A stretch of DNA of 64,000 nucleotides from Pomacea canaliculata (Eukaryota; Mollusca; Gastropoda; Architaenioglossa; Ampullariidae): contig NC_037596.1 in NCBI RefSeq assembly GCF_003073045.1, forward strand, positions 27,936,392-28,000,391. Direction: 5' to 3'. The notes beneath the pieces are model-generated. The model saw only the letters and a program-made list of their open reading frames with translations. It ran no database searches and had not been told where the DNA came from. Of this stretch, positions 36,950 to 49,310 are shown piece by piece; position 1 is the first letter of the stretch, and each line of letters begins with the position of its first letter. The translations under genes were made by a program, and so were the position numbers.

Positions 36950-37916
36950 AACAGTCATGTCAATGTTGTAAGATGAAAGCTCTGTGATGGAAGAAAATGA
37001 AATTCACAGAAAATCGGTTTCTAATTATCGTAATGCTTCCTGTTCTATTCAGTGCCAACTTTTTTATCGTATATTTATACATGCTATCAAATGATGCACC
37101 ACAAACTATAAAATCACAAACTGTCTTATTTTAATAACAATACATCTAATAATCTGTAATCTCACTATACAATATATATACATGTATAGCTAAAAATCTC
37201 AATCAAAAGGTATTATGTAAAGGTCCAGAAATTCTTAAATAATTTTCGTGTCTTAATGTCACTTTTGGAGACTGTATTATACTAGTTTTTCTATCTCAGA
37301 CCCATTGTATGACACTGCTCGGAGGCCTGAAAACAACGAACACAGCTACGTGGACCTCGCTCTTAGTGGACGCAAATCATCACCAGGTAGCTGAGTATAA
37401 GCATCCATTTTTATCATTGCTCTGCTTAAGGAAATAAGACTGGGAAAATTACATTTATGTGTATGATGAAAGCAAAAAATCAGTTGAGTATCTAATGTCT
37501 AAGCCATAACACAAAGCAAAACAACACAGCAACAACGAAACGATACGACGACTGCAGCTCAACAGATTTATTAATAATAATACATTTGTGGTGCAGGAGC
37601 TGACGATGACAAGGCTAAAAGAGAAAACAATAGTGGGCATCGCTACGAAGAAGTAACCATTGCAGGTCAAAATGTCTCTGAACAACCAGGTAACATACTG
37701 TACATACCACGTTGCTCTTGTTTTTAAAATGTAATAACAAAGATGATAATTGTGCATAATGACTAATTTGTTGCAAATTTTTTAAAGGCCTACTGCTTAA
37801 AAATGAGCAGTGTAGAGAGTATTGTAAATGGTTATAATGAAAACATCTATAATAAGGGATAAATAATAATAAATATTTATTTATATTTTTTGACAGAACT
37901 GGTAATCCCACACTGA
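26000..37916 (+). CDS. Gene 3: complete four-domain Ig receptor with two tails
   Basis: This is the reference member. Exons: signal 26000-26063, D1 28534-28848, D2a 30672-30802, D2b 31192-31363, D3 32367-32621, D4 33025-33291, TM 33561-33683, CYT1 34594-34971, then tail A (CYT2 35258-35364, CYT3 35654-35767) or tail B (CYT4 37300-37386, CYT5 37597-37689, CYT6 37897-37916). The tail A sum is 1926 nt (641 aa): signal 1-21, D1 to 126, D2 to 227, D3 to 312, D4 to 401, TM exon to 442, CYT1 to 568, CYT2 to 604. Tail B gives 634 aa with CYT1 or 508 aa without. D1-D4 each have paired Cys and many NxS/T sequons, as expected for an ectodomain. Cytoplasmic Tyr motifs include PYAVV, DMYTIT, DDYAAV, TGYMNV and EEEYNEL. 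Introns are larger than in gene 1 partly because of a LINE fragment and another insertion. Confidence 0.92.
26064..28533 (+). other. Intron 1 of gene 3
   Basis: 2.5 kb without a family exon. Parts match intron 1 of gene 1 (window start), and about 26470-26620 resembles intron 1 of gene 5 near 50540-50660. It contains a G-tract near 27379-27390. No transposon was recognised. The hAT element of gene 1 is not present here. Confidence 0.6.
29160..30240 (-). mobile_element. LINE (non-LTR retrotransposon) 3' fragment
   Basis: On the minus strand the frame at 29426-29905 reads CPVYLLHKLQKVQNSAARLV and continues to a PATKTKCGHRLL-like segment. This is the typical C-terminal region of LINE reverse transcriptases. 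The upstream part continues in another frame (29713-30087), so it is frameshifted and dead. Its 3' end (left, 29158-29215) runs into ATT/ATC triplets, as in tails of some LINE clades. The host intron is 1823 nt against 788 nt in gene 1, so the insertion after duplication accounts for the extra kilobase. The clade was not determined. Confidence 0.78.
30987..31076. repeat. AT-rich tandem repeat, unit about 27 bp
   Basis: About three copies of an ATTTATAATATACACTTTAT-type unit in the D2a-D2b intron of gene 3. Confidence 0.75.
31471..31815. mobile_element. Possible SINE-like insertion in gene 3
   Basis: A higher-GC segment ends in an A-rich AATAAATGAATAAG tail. The host intron (D2b-D3) is 1003 nt here and 710 nt in gene 1, so about 300 bp is extra. 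The 108-codon ORF across it does not look like a protein. No promoter boxes or target duplication were confirmed. Confidence 0.4.
35258..35767 (+). other. Gene 3 tail A: terminal exons CYT2 and CYT3
   Basis: Nearly identical in protein to gene 1 tail A: TGYMNV (TxYxxV), YHVV, SEEEYNEL and YHHL, then TAA at 35765-35767. Entry is phase 1, the internal junction phase 0. Confidence 0.84.
35858..35863 (+). terminator. Polyadenylation signal, gene 3 tail A
   Basis: AATAAA lies 91 nt after the CYT3 stop, in sequence homologous to the gene 1 signal at 8138. Confidence 0.6.
36845..36944. repeat. (CA)n microsatellite, about 100 bp
   Basis: Nearly pure CA run between tail A and tail B of gene 3. The matching place in gene 1 (about 9270-9290) has only a few CA units. 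Confidence 0.97.
37300..37916 (+). other. Gene 3 tail B: terminal exons CYT4, CYT5, CYT6
   Basis: CYT4 carries PLYDT and HSYVDL, CYT5 carries HRYEEV, and CYT6 adds ELVIPH and TGA. All three exons enter in phase 1. About 1.5 kb separates tail A and tail B. Confidence 0.82.
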
Positions 37917-38096
37917 TTTATGAGAACTCTATTTTTCACTTTATGTTCTCAGATGTCTTTTTCGTTTTACCGACTCGTACGACTGTTGCAAGTTTGTAAA
38001 TACTCCACACCGACTCACGGGCAAAGCAAACAAACAACATTCATTTATTATTCGACGCAGTGGCTTATTATTTATGACTATGCCAACATTATTTTA

Positions 38097-38102
38097 AATA
38101 AA
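38097..38102 (+). terminator. Polyadenylation signal, gene 3 tail B
   Basis: AATAAA about 181 nt after the CYT6 stop, matching the gene 1 signal at 10500. Confidence 0.5.
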
Positions 38103-39602
38103 ATAGACTATTTTCTGAATGTCTAAGCTTAGAGGAACAGTATCTTTAGTTGTGGATGTCAAATAAACTTGTCACTCAAACTTTTATATCAGTATTATGG
38201 CTGTTTCCATTCAGTCTTTATAGTGAGAATCGTATTTTGCTACTCTCAATTCTTAATTATATTTTTCCATCTCTGTGTTTTATTGATTTTTATATAAGCA
38301 TAATAGTAAAAGGGCAAGTCACATTAAATTGAAGTTACTATGTAATGTTGATAATATTGTACGTTTATTTCTGTAACCACGTTTTTGTGTTCATGTATAT
38401 AAATATACATTTAATGATCTCAGACGCTTTTTCTACTCTATTACTTTATCTACATATATGTATGTTTATATATGCTGCTCTTTCGATGAAAATGCTGTTA
38501 GCTTTGCTTATAAACCTGACATATTTTTAGTTGTGAGAGAAAACCTTATAATGAACTTTGGGCTTAAGGCTCTACATATCATGGCACTATAGTTGTATGC
38601 CATTTTTTTTGCATAATATTTTTCAGTGATTTGAACAGATTCCATCAATTGTTTTCAAAAGGTTTGTAAAGTGATTGTTAAAAAAAGGAATGGGGCTTCG
38701 ATCCGGAAATATATCTGACGCTATACGCAATGTCTTAACACCTAAGCATTGAACTTTTGTGTGTGTGTGTGTGTGCGGGCGTGTGTGTGTGTTTGAACGT
38801 GTGCTCGAGGCTATATTCAGATATCTAATACGATGACTTAAAAAACTTAGTTCTGTCACAAGCCAATAAACTGCGTCGTTTACAAACACCTTTCAAAGTT
38901 TAACTCCTCTCCAAACTCTCGTCCCACCCTGACAGGGTGGATACCCGTTAATTCAGCTACAAGCTCCGTTATTTAGTTGACGACTGTCATTTCTTATCTC
39001 CACTCACATTCCTAAAGTGTCACGTTGGTTCTTTTAAGCATAAAGCTGCCTGGAGTTGATGCATTTATGTTAAATTAACTAGCCTAGTGTTAAATCATCA
39101 TAAAATTGCTTAAATACAAATTGTATATAATAAAATGAGCAGCAGTTGGATAACTAAAATTATTATTTCATGATGTAACGTTAACATGATTAAGCGATTT
39201 CAAGTGATGTAATTAATAAATAGGCTTAAAGCTCGCAGTTTGTTTTCATTTATGCTATACTGTAATATAAAAATATGTACCTATCGACATTTTTAGTTTC
39301 TGTAGTAAATGCAAGTCACTAAACATGAAGTGGGTTTAGTTCACAATTATTAGGATATACGCATCTAGTTGTAGCTGCTTTCTCAATGCTTGTTTTGCAA
39401 ACGCTCAAATAAAATGTTCTGACGACTCACGATTGTGTGATTGTTGTTCTAGTTGAAATTTCAGGTAAAATGACAAAAAAGAGTACTTTGTGTGTATAGC
39501 ATTAAACGTCTCGAACACAAATTATAGTAAGGATATCCGTTTAAATATAACAGCTGTCCTTTATTACCTTGTTCCTTCTTTTATTTCAGCCTGTCATAAA
39601 CT

Positions 39603-39605
<3 letters not shown>

Positions 39606-39664
<59 letters not shown>
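39606..39664. repeat. (CT)n microsatellite
   Basis: About 29 CT units; gene 1 has a TG run at the matching place (11559). Confidence 0.96.
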
Positions 39665-39668
<4 letters not shown>

Positions 39669-40349
39669 TTTCTTGGCTTTTGTGTTTTGTGCATAAGGCT
39701 GAGTGTTAGAGATAAAATCACACATGAAGCGAGAGGTTAAACAATGAGATGTAAAAAAGACAGGAAATGACAATGCAATGTTAACAGGATTTTCCTAAAA
39801 GAAGTAATTCATCTCACAACAAGGCCTCGTACCTAAGTGAAATGAGACACGTGAAGATAACACGCTACCTGCTTACCCACAACCACACACACATTCACGC
39901 GTACGCGCTCACACACAGCTAGAACATGAAACTAATTTGGTTTGTACTCAAGCATCATTAAAAACAATTGTTCGCTTGCAATTAGAAACTTCCTTGCTGT
40001 TTAGTGAAGAAGTGAACATGGATACTATGATTCCTACCTTAACAATTTTTAATATTATAATTGCATAATAAATGGAAACGTTATTTAAATTTGTATAGCA
40101 AATTTTATTTACATGTACAAAGTTATATTTTATTCGTAGTTATCACAGTCCCATGCAGTTCTTAACAGGGTTTATAAATAGGGTTTGTTATCTCCAGACG
40201 TCACCACCTGATTGTGTCTGTTGGCGTATTTGTTCGTTCCCGCGCGCTCGTGCTAGTGTGTGTGTGTGTGCGCGCGCGCGCTAGTGTGTTTGTATCTGCA
40301 TTTATACTTTTTTTAAAAAAATTTTGCTCATGTTTTCTCTCGACCACTG

Positions 40350-40377
40350 TTTTTTTTTTTTTTTTTTTTTTTTTTTT
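40350..40377. repeat. Poly-T tract
   Basis: 28 T in a row; no element was recognised around it. Confidence 0.95.
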
Positions 40378-41908
40378 GTTTTCATGTGTGTTTAGGTGAG
40401 CGTGTGCCAAAAATATTTGAGCCGGTATTCAAATCTTTAACACGATAACCCTGTAAGGCCATATTTACCGCACAACGGATGAGTAATAACAAAATTGGTT
40501 CGTACACACGACCACAAGCCGCAAAACTTGATAAACAACTTCCAAGGTCCAAATCATTCCCTAACCCGGGCTCCACCCTGACAGGGGCGATACCAGTGTT
40601 TGCTTCTTTAGACTTTGTTGTTTATATGACAGCTGCCATCCCTGATATTTGCTTACATTCCTCATGCGTCCTGGTGTTGCCATTCAACATACAATGGGGT
40701 CAATCTTTTTATCTCAACCTGCCTAAAAGCAGACTGTCACGGACCAGACCGTGCCTCCCGTGGTTTTTTTCAAACTATTTAACCTTTTGGTGTCTCACGG
40801 ACTGAAAGTGTAGGTCGAGTGTATGTCGAATGGAGTAGAACATTAGTTGGAAAGTGTGAACGGTGACAGAAGTGTGTAGTTTAAACAAAAATACTTGACA
40901 GGTATAAGTTTGTATTAGATAAACTCAGTTAAATGTCTGCTCAATAGCAATGCCAGCAGTGAAACACATATGAATGGGTCTGATAATGGAAAGCGAATTC
41001 TGAACATAAAGGAAATGCTGGGCCCTTGTACCAGGACGGAAATGTATATTAGTTTATCCGTCTTAAGCGGAAAGCTTTGAGTTTTGTAGCTTAATCAAGT
41101 GATCTGACAGCTTTCACAGCTTATTTATTCATACACATGTTTGAAGTCTTGGATTTAGTTATCACCACTACAACTTTCTCTTTTTTTTATTTTAGTACCC
41201 TATGCAAAAATTCGAGATTGCTTTGTAACTGAGCACCACTTCTAAATAACACACACACACACACAGATACAACAACAACAACATACACAGTTGAAAAAAA
41301 TATTAACAACTCAGTTGGTCCTATACAAGCATCCGCCTAAGTGCATTAAACTCGATATTTCTCTCATGTAAGTGGAAACTTATTTTAACTTTACACGAAT
41401 GTTTTACTTCACTGCCTTCACACTGTTATTAATAAAAAAAATACTATTTTAATAAAAGCAATTTAATATTGTATAAATGTAAATGATTTCGGCCCAAGTA
41501 AATGTAAGTAAAGTTTCACTTAGTAATTGCTAAATTCACTTTTTGTTCAGCTACTGAACATTTCAAGGGAGGGAACTCTGTTCAAAGAACACATAGGAAG
41601 CCACGGGTTGTCGTTCTTGTAAACTATAACTTGCAATGTTGAACAAGGTGAAAGAAAGCAAAACTTTGGTTTTTAGTGCAACTAATATGCATATGTCATA
41701 CAACATTTTGTTTCACGGTCAGGTCCTACTAGAGACAGAGATATGGCAGCTTGAGGAATACATTTATTGTATCAAAAAAACAAGCATTTGCGAGTACACA
41801 GATATTTTCTTTTATTATATGGGAGGCCAGTGCGTCGAAATTTTTGAAAGCATAGTTTCTTAACATATATGTGTAACATGTTGTCAATATACTCACGTGA
41901 CACAAAAT

Positions 41909-42040
41909 GTAACCCTGACAGTAGTGCGAACTATAAGTGAAAAACACGATATACAAGTGTGATGTTTTCCTGAGTCATTTTCAATAAAACAGGGAAATGA
42001 TTCCACAGTCATCTTCACAAAGTGTGACGATGAAAGGTCA
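41909..42040 (+). promoter_or_regulatory. Putative promoter of gene 4
   Basis: The shared block again: AACCCTGACAGTAGTGC (41911), CAATAAAAC (41982-41990) 163 nt before the ATG in the TATA position, then GGGAAATGATTCC (41992-42004). The promoter is kept although the gene body is decaying. Confidence 0.45.
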
Positions 42041-43175
42041 CACGAAAAGTGAGACAAGTGGAGTTCATTTCCCCACATCTGTGAAGGTTGTTGTGCTGGC
42101 TGCTCCTTAAACAGTTTCACTTTCGTCAGACTGCGAAAGAAGTGATGGCTGTCTGGAGCCTGGGGATACTGTGTGGTGTCGCACTCCTTGCTGTAAAGGT
42201 TGACTCAGGTAATAAACTGCTATAATTATTTGTCAACCTGTGACACGCTAATACAACGAAATAATATGATGACAAGATTTGTAAATTACTCGCTTTGCTG
42301 TAGGATTTTTAAGTCCATGGTCTTGCGGTAATTTAGAAAATGTCACATCGAAATCAATTTCCCGAGTGTTTGAGGAACATAAACATAAATAGTAACAAAG
42401 CGGATAATTAGTATGTTCAATATGCTGGTGTAGTTGCGGCTCTATGCTCCACTGTGGGCGACTAGGAACAAGAAGAATTAACAAGATGAATCGTTTATTT
42501 TGCGATATTTGTATGCATTCAGTTTTTTTTTTTCTTTACCAGCGTAGTCATGTCTTTGTCTTGACCACATAGCTTCTTGGACACTCTCCAAAACTCAACC
42601 AAATCGCTCATTTATTTTAAATAATCAAGCTATAGCCTTCACCTGTCAAAAGGCATACAATAACATAAATAAGAACGACTCCAGTACTACAAAATAAAGT
42701 AGCGCCATGAATTTAAAAAAATATGTCATGACTTACCAAGAGCTATATATATATATTCTGTATTTCAAGTTTCTTGTTGTTGAACACATACTTACAACTA
42801 TTGTCTTGTTGCAGGTTGTGAACTGGGTAATGTGGACGTTGTTGAAGACTCAGATAGCTCATTTACATGTAATGTATCCGCGAACAGTGAACTAAAATGG
42901 GCGGTTTATAATGAGAAAAGAGAAACTATTTTTTTGATTTCTTGTTCTCAAGGGAGGTGCAAACCTCCGCGAGGCAAGTTATTTGAAATATATTTTGATA
43001 TGTGGGTCGACTATTACAAGTATACACTTAAAATAAAGAGTATCACGAGAAATTCAGCTCGCATCTTGTCTTGCAACAACTCCGTGAAGTACAGTGAGTG
43101 TGAATTAAAGATAATCGGTAAGTTAAATTGTGAACAGATTGTAGAGCACCATGCATCCATTTTTTTCTCTTTGAC

Positions 43176-43176
43176 A

Positions 43177-43216
<40 letters not shown>
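43176..43216. repeat. (CT)n (CA)n microsatellite
   Basis: Short compound run in the intron after D1 of gene 4. Confidence 0.9.
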
Positions 43217-43217
<1 letters not shown>

Positions 43218-43401
43218 TTATTGTGAATGTGTCTAGAAAGTCACAGAAAAAATGTATTATTCTAAGGATATCACATTAAATGGTTTTGAAATAGTTACGA
43301 ACTTATGAATAAAACGTTAATTTGTCTTCATAAAAATTTTAAGTGAATGTGTTTTTGCAAAACTGTCATATCACGCTAATAGAAATTATAATTATATATA
43401 T

Positions 43402-43403
<2 letters not shown>

Positions 43404-43454
<51 letters not shown>
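43404..43454. repeat. (GA)n microsatellite
   Basis: About 25 GA units in the D1-D2a intron of gene 4. Confidence 0.95.
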
Positions 43455-43458
<4 letters not shown>

Positions 43459-44960
43459 TATAAAAGAAACATACATTGGTCTCTATAAAGTCATTTTAGT
43501 TTTACAGTATATAAATGATATGATAATAAGTAACAAATAAAAGACCAGAGGGCAAGGTAAATTAAAAAAAGTATTGATCTAAATGTTTTTAACATTTCTT
43601 AAGTTTAAAAGTTAGAAGAAAGTTTAGCTTTGTTATTATTTTCTGACAAGAATTAAATTAATCGTACTTCCTGCCCGGAAAATAAGATGGCTTTGTTAAG
43701 TATTTAGTATAATAAATAAGGTTTACATATATATGTATAAATATACAATTGAACAATTTACTGTAGATAATGCAATAATAGAGTTAAATTCAATATTTAC
43801 ATTCAACGTCCGGTCCAGTGAAGCCGGTGTATACAAAGGGTGATTGCAGTGTAAGGATTTCAAACTGGATGGTGATTGGAAGCTGCACAGTGAAGAGCAT
43901 GTATTCTTCAGACAACAACTACACATGCAAATGGAGAATAAGTAAAAACATCGAGGTAAGAAATGTATTTTTCCCACTTTCTTTTTATTGTCATTGCTCC
44001 ATTTTCCTCTCTCTTTTTATACATAATTCTTTCCACTTTTTTTATTCCACACGGCTGCTTGTCTCCTCTTTCACATTTTAACTACGAAATAATATATTAA
44101 TATATGCATAATTTAAAATAGTAGCATTGTATGCATGAATTATAAAAAAAAAAAAACAAAAAAACGTTGAAACCATCTTCTGATGTTTCTGTGAATTAGA
44201 AGAACAGATGAATTGTTAGTAACCCTTCTCATCTAATCCGTTTCAGGAATTCGGGGGTTTTCAGACCACTCCGACAAGTTATACTGAACAGAACGGGAGG
44301 AATTATTATAAAGGGGTTTGTTCTTTTGCAAAACCAATTCCTACCTTTCAAAGCTGCTATACGTACAGTATGAGCTTGTCGCCAGGTGGTGATGATTACT
44401 TCAATGAAAGAATATGTACAGGTAATAACTTTGACACCTATGTTTTCTATAAGTGGTAAACGCTAGAAATTATTTAAATAAAATATATTAAAAGTAGTGA
44501 GTGATAGGAAGAAATACGCAGCTGATGGAGGATATCATAGAATTTGCCATCCAGTCACATAATTTTTTTAGTGTTGTTTGCAACTTGAATGTCATATGAG
44601 TTGATTCCTGAACTTTACATCCATTCATACCCACAGCTTCTCGCCATTCACGGAGCTCACAGAGTTTGCTTGATGCTGCTTACTACTGCAGGAAAATGCA
44701 TAGAGAATGCAGTTGTTTTCTGCACGCAGTTCAGGTTGATACCAAGCAAATAAAACGACAGCGAACCGACAAGAAATGAACTAGGTCAAATTGCAACTAA
44801 TCAGGGTCATGGTTATAAGTACTACAATTTGTTTTTCCTTCCTCAAACTATCCCCAACTCTACACTGGTAGAAAGTAAAATCAGTTTTTCAACCAGATGA
44901 AAAAAATGACAGCATCCATCAAAACAATTAACAGTCAGAAAACCGGCAAAGCATTCAAAA

Positions 44961-45063
44961 CTGCAAACAGAAACTGAAAGAACGGTACACAACCTAAAAT
45001 CAGGAAACTCATGTCACGTGGGCAACGTCCCGGCTGAGCTGCTCAAACAGAGAATAAATAAGG
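44961..45063 (+). mobile_element. LINE reverse-transcriptase scrap
   Basis: The + frame at 44991 reads NLKSGNSCHVGNVPAELLK, preceded by ETERTVH. It resembles the early palm segment of non-LTR reverse transcriptases (x-LKxGKSPGxDxVPAELLK). Only this short segment is recognisable. The host intron is about 650 nt longer than in gene 1, consistent with an insertion whose limits I cannot fix. Confidence 0.5.
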
Positions 45064-47289
45064 TAGAAGAAGTTAAAACGGATTTTCAATTGTCGCATCC
45101 TGATAGAGAAAGGATTGAATCATCAGCAGGGCATTTTTTTTAAAAAACGATATGCAAGAAACCTTCGACTCAAGGAAAAATTCTTAAAGAACAAGAGAGA
45201 AGAACTGATCTTTTTAACGATAGATACCAATAAAGCGAAAAATAAATAAAGAAAGAAAGAAGACCATAGGGTAAATAAGACAGTTAATAACAAAATTATT
45301 AAATAGGATAGTTTTATGCATAGACATATTGGCGTAAATAAGTGTGTAGTACTGTTAGAAAAGATATTTTTTGACTAAATTATCAAATTTTAGTTTGAGC
45401 TATGGACAAAACCGAGACATGGCAGTGAGGTGAAAGACTTGACTTTTCACTTATACAATATCTTTTACTGGTTTTAAGATTATCAAAACTGAGTTGATTA
45501 AGAATAATTATTTATGATATTGAAAATAAGTCTTTAACTAATAACTTATATGTATCTAGATATCAGCATGTTGACTTGATAAACGATTAAAATAAATTTT
45601 GTTTATTGATTAGTGTTTTGGAGAAAAAAAATCTTATGTAGGTTATTAAGTGGTTTGTCAGTGTCAGATAGACTTTAACAGCTGATAGAAAAAAATGTTT
45701 ACTATAATACTTTCCAAGTTTTTCCTGGACCAAACATCATGCTTCTAATTTTATTTAGATGAACAATGATTTATACTTATTTCTGTTTCTATATTAAGAT
45801 AAACCATATCAGGTACAACTCAGCCACAACTGTCCAGGGTATGTTTTTGAGGGATCAGATGTACATTGTGAATGCAATGCTTCAAGAACCATCAGTTCAC
45901 CAGCTCTACTAGTGTGGGAAGGAATGGACGATTCAACACTTCAGTTAACAAATGTAAGCCGCAGATTAAACCAAAGACAGTTCACATGTCGGCTAGAATG
46001 GAGTCCAGACGGCTCCATCAAAGAAACCATTTCTTACAAACTCAACGTTGCTTGTAAGTAAAAGAAAAACAACTTACTTCTCTTCTTCTCGCGCGCAAGA
46101 ACTAACAAAAGCAGACATATTTTCACTACATGTTAGAAATGCATAGTTATCATGAATGACACTTGTTCTTAGAATATGAGAAAAACTAATAATAAATTGT
46201 AAAACAGATTTTCAAGTTTTTTTAAGTCCAAAAATAACATTTATTCTTGAGATATATTTATATAAACCTGTAAAGCATTCGTCCATATACACACGTATCT
46301 GGATACGAAATGAAAATAAACAAAATACCTTAACCAGAGGTAAATACAGATTTCTTTTAAAAAATTGTGTGTAATATAATAATACCAGTTATGAAAGATT
46401 CTTAATTGTAAATTAAAAATGCTTTAGATGGCCCTGGAGATGTCCTGATTACTGAAACGACGACAGATGAGTCACAGACGATAAGTGTAACCTGCACAGC
46501 GACTGATGTTTATCCAGCAGCTGAGATCCGATGGAACATCACGTGTTATAATCAGACTGACTATGGAAGCTCCAGTACATGTTTTCTCAACTTCACTCAC
46601 AATGGTGAAAGTCTGGTCATACTATGTACAGTGAGCAACGCACACTTTCCTCGAGAGTATAAGTCACGTGTATATGTTTTATCCTCTATAGGGATATATA
46701 TATTTTTAACTATTTCTGAATTTTTATCATTAGTTTGGAGCAACCAATCAAATATAAATATTCAATTTTTTTGTAGGTGTTTAAATTCCATTCCAGTTTG
46801 AGGTTTGCAAAGACTTATATTTGCATTATAGTCACATGATAAATAAGTATAGACGTTTACAGAGTATGACACAGTTCCATAAGTTCGTCTGTCTATATGG
46901 TGATTCTTTTTAGACATAATTTTCAATTGTCTTTTTTCTTGTTTTTAGAAAACAATCAGGCAAACACACCACGAGCTAATGGCGGGGTAGTGAGTGGCGC
47001 TATTGTGGCTGTAGTCATCATAATCATCGTCGCAGCTTTGTATTAGTTGGCTACATCTTATATTCTGTTGATCTAGTTTATCCTATGTTCTATATTCTTA
47101 GGAATACACTGTTCTATTGGAATTTTACATTGTAATTTTTTAAACATTTTATACAAAAACTATTTCTTGATAAGAGACACATTATAGCCTTGTTTTTCTC
47201 TGCACGTCGTCGTTGTCTTCTTATCTTCACAAGAAGTGTTTTAGTCGGATAAACCTCGCTTTACCACAACACTATTTAAACATGACAAT

Positions 47290-47661
47290 AACAGACGCTA
47301 ATCCTAGACAAAGAGAGAAACTTCTTAAAAATTTTCTTTGGCGCTCTAAAGTGTTTACACCAAGAACCTGGCTTACTGAAACCACATGCTGTCATCAAGA
47401 AGCCACTTACACAGACGCCAAAAAAACGACAAGTATCTCCTTCAGGCGACATGTACACCATCACTAACACAACCAGTTCAGGTCACGTGGTTGATGACTA
47501 TGCATTGGTCTCTAAAAACACCGGTGGCATAGAAAGTAAAGGTGCTTACCGAATGATTCAAGTCTTACAGTCAGACATAAAGGCCATTAGTGGCTTTGAA
47601 ACCAGCCACAAAGCCAAAGCCACCTACAAGAAACAAGACCAACGCCCAAGATTTGCATGGT
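47290..47661 (+). pseudogene. Decayed CYT1 exon of gene 4
   Basis: Recognisable by GDMYTITNTTSSGHVVDDYA and a final CAAGATTTGCATG|GT, as in genes 1 and 3. The first Tyr motif PYAVV has become PHAVI (Tyr lost). The frame changes near the end, where the KPxTKPK segment sits in another frame, and the start region has shifted relative to paralogues. It lies beyond the premature stop in the TM exon, so selection on it is probably gone. Confidence 0.75.
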
Positions 47662-49310
47662 GAAAAATCGGCTTGCTTTGTCCACAAGTTTTGTGGAAGT
47701 TCAAAATATGATGGAAAATATAAACACATAAATATTATGCATATATAAAGAATAAAAGAAGAATTCAAGAAGGTTAATATAATTTTTAAAAGAAAAATAT
47801 TTAGAATAAATTGAGAAGACATCTTGTAAATTTTTCCTTTGTTAGATTTTGTACACAAATTGTTCAAGCACGAAAACGAATGCAGAAGCTCGGGTCTGTA
47901 ATAAATATATGCTTGCACCCCTATAAGTTCATATACAGACAAGTTGCAAAAGTTATATAATTGTACTAGTACTTTGTACAAGTATGACAGTGTACACTTT
48001 AAATTGATTTAAACTTACATAAATAAAGTACATAAATGTGTGTGTGTGTGTGTGTGTTGGGGGGGTGTACTATGGTGCTTGTTTATAGTTATGTGAGTGA
48101 ATGTTTGCTTGCACGTACATATATGTGCACAATATATATATATATATGTTAGTGTGCAAATTTGTATTGGTTGTGTCAATGTGTGCACGTGGAGTGTCTG
48201 AAAGTGTACAGGACAGTGTTTGTTTGCTCGTGAGAATTTCTTAAAAATGACTTTAGATAGAACACAAAGCTAGCTATTCAAATGGGAATGCATGACAGAA
48301 GGAGAGATAACAAACAGAAGAGCTAGACATGAGGAAAGTAACAACATTCAAAGGGATTTCATTGTGCCGACTTCGAAAGCTCTTGACATTTCACAGTTCA
48401 AATGTCACAGCCCTATATTCAGTCTTAATTATAGTAACGCGGTGCGACATTTTCATTTTTATCTCTGCCCTTCTCGCTCGCTCTGTCTCGCTTTCTTTAT
48501 TTCTCTCTCTATGTATATAAATAAACGAGAGAGGTAAATAATGACAGTAAGACAATGTACACAACTCAAATCACACTCGTGTAGAGGACAGGCTACTTGC
48601 CTCTCCACCCTCGTTATCTCACACTGCCAGCCTTCCTGAGCAGTGAACTGTAAACACTCGGAACAGGATTTGACACGACTGGTCTCAACCCTGTGCAAAA
48701 CTTCGTAAGACTGTTGTTGTCTAGGTTCGCTTCTCCCCCCAACAACCGTGTTTCACTGCTTCACCACCCGTTCCTTGATTCTTTGTAGTTAACAAGTCTG
48801 ATTTTGTATCACCATCTCTCTTTCTCTCTTGAATTTTTATGACAGAATCAAAGACTGGTTGCAAATGTGTCATTTAATTAAACAAGGAAAAGTAACAGTG
48901 AGCAAGAAAGAGATGAAAGTGTCTACATAGGGTATATAATACCGTTAATGTCTTGTGAACGAACGCCCATTATCAAATGAAAAAAAACCTATGGTATTTA
49001 AGTGAACTGAACAAATTTAGGTGAGTTGACATGCTGTTATTTAGTCATCGTTCTTGACAAAGAGGACAATATTTAAGCAACACTAAAACACACAAAACAT
49101 TTTATATATCTTCTTCTTTACCTGCGTTTTACTTATGTCTCTCTGCTTGTCCTTTACACATACAGAGACTTGGGACATAAAAATGACTCATTACACTCAT
49201 GTACAAGTATCTGCTCAAGTGAATTTGACACAATTTGTGTTAGTTTTTCACATGCTTATTATACTTGAGATGTGAATTATGTTGTCAGTATACTGCCACA
49301 TCTCACTAAA
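47662..49310. other. Intergenic, genes 4-5
   Basis: No tail exons or other genes were found. There is a short (TG)n run with a G-tract at about 48037-48067 and CT-rich stretches near 48460-48530. Sequence near 48625-48690 resembles the flank after gene 2. Confidence 0.6.

Larger units (their letters stand above)
38103..41900. other. Intergenic, genes 3-4
   Basis: No gene was recognised. About 38898-40180 and 41095-41350 are homologous to the 3' flank of gene 1. The part between (about 40200-41090) is different and contains a copy of the CCCTGACAGGGG...ATACCAGT motif near 40575 that also occurs near 11085 and 38935, suggesting a low-copy interspersed repeat. Confidence 0.6.
42145..47046 (+). 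pseudogene. Gene 4: truncated Ig receptor, tail-less or soluble
   Basis: Exons: signal 42145-42208, D1 42815-43117, D2a 43819-43955, D2b 44247-44421, D3 45799-46053, D4 46428-46691, TM 46949-47046. The ectodomain frame is open: signal about 1-21, D1 to 122, D2 to 226, D3 to 311, D4 to 399. Two lesions follow. The D4 donor is GG instead of GT at 46692-46693, and read-through adds about 36 residues before TGA at 46799-46801. The TM exon has an in-frame TAG at 47044-47046, before the basic stop-transfer. Tail exons CYT2-CYT6 are absent and CYT1 is frameshifted. Either a pseudogene, or a gene making a soluble protein of about 435 aa. D2b has two extra Cys (QSCYTY, RICTG) and D1 lacks the LIIGG start seen in genes 1, 3 and 5. 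Confidence 0.8.

Noticed and set aside
36752-36958. CV-repeat ORF on the minus strand
   Set aside because: Translation of the (CA)n array.
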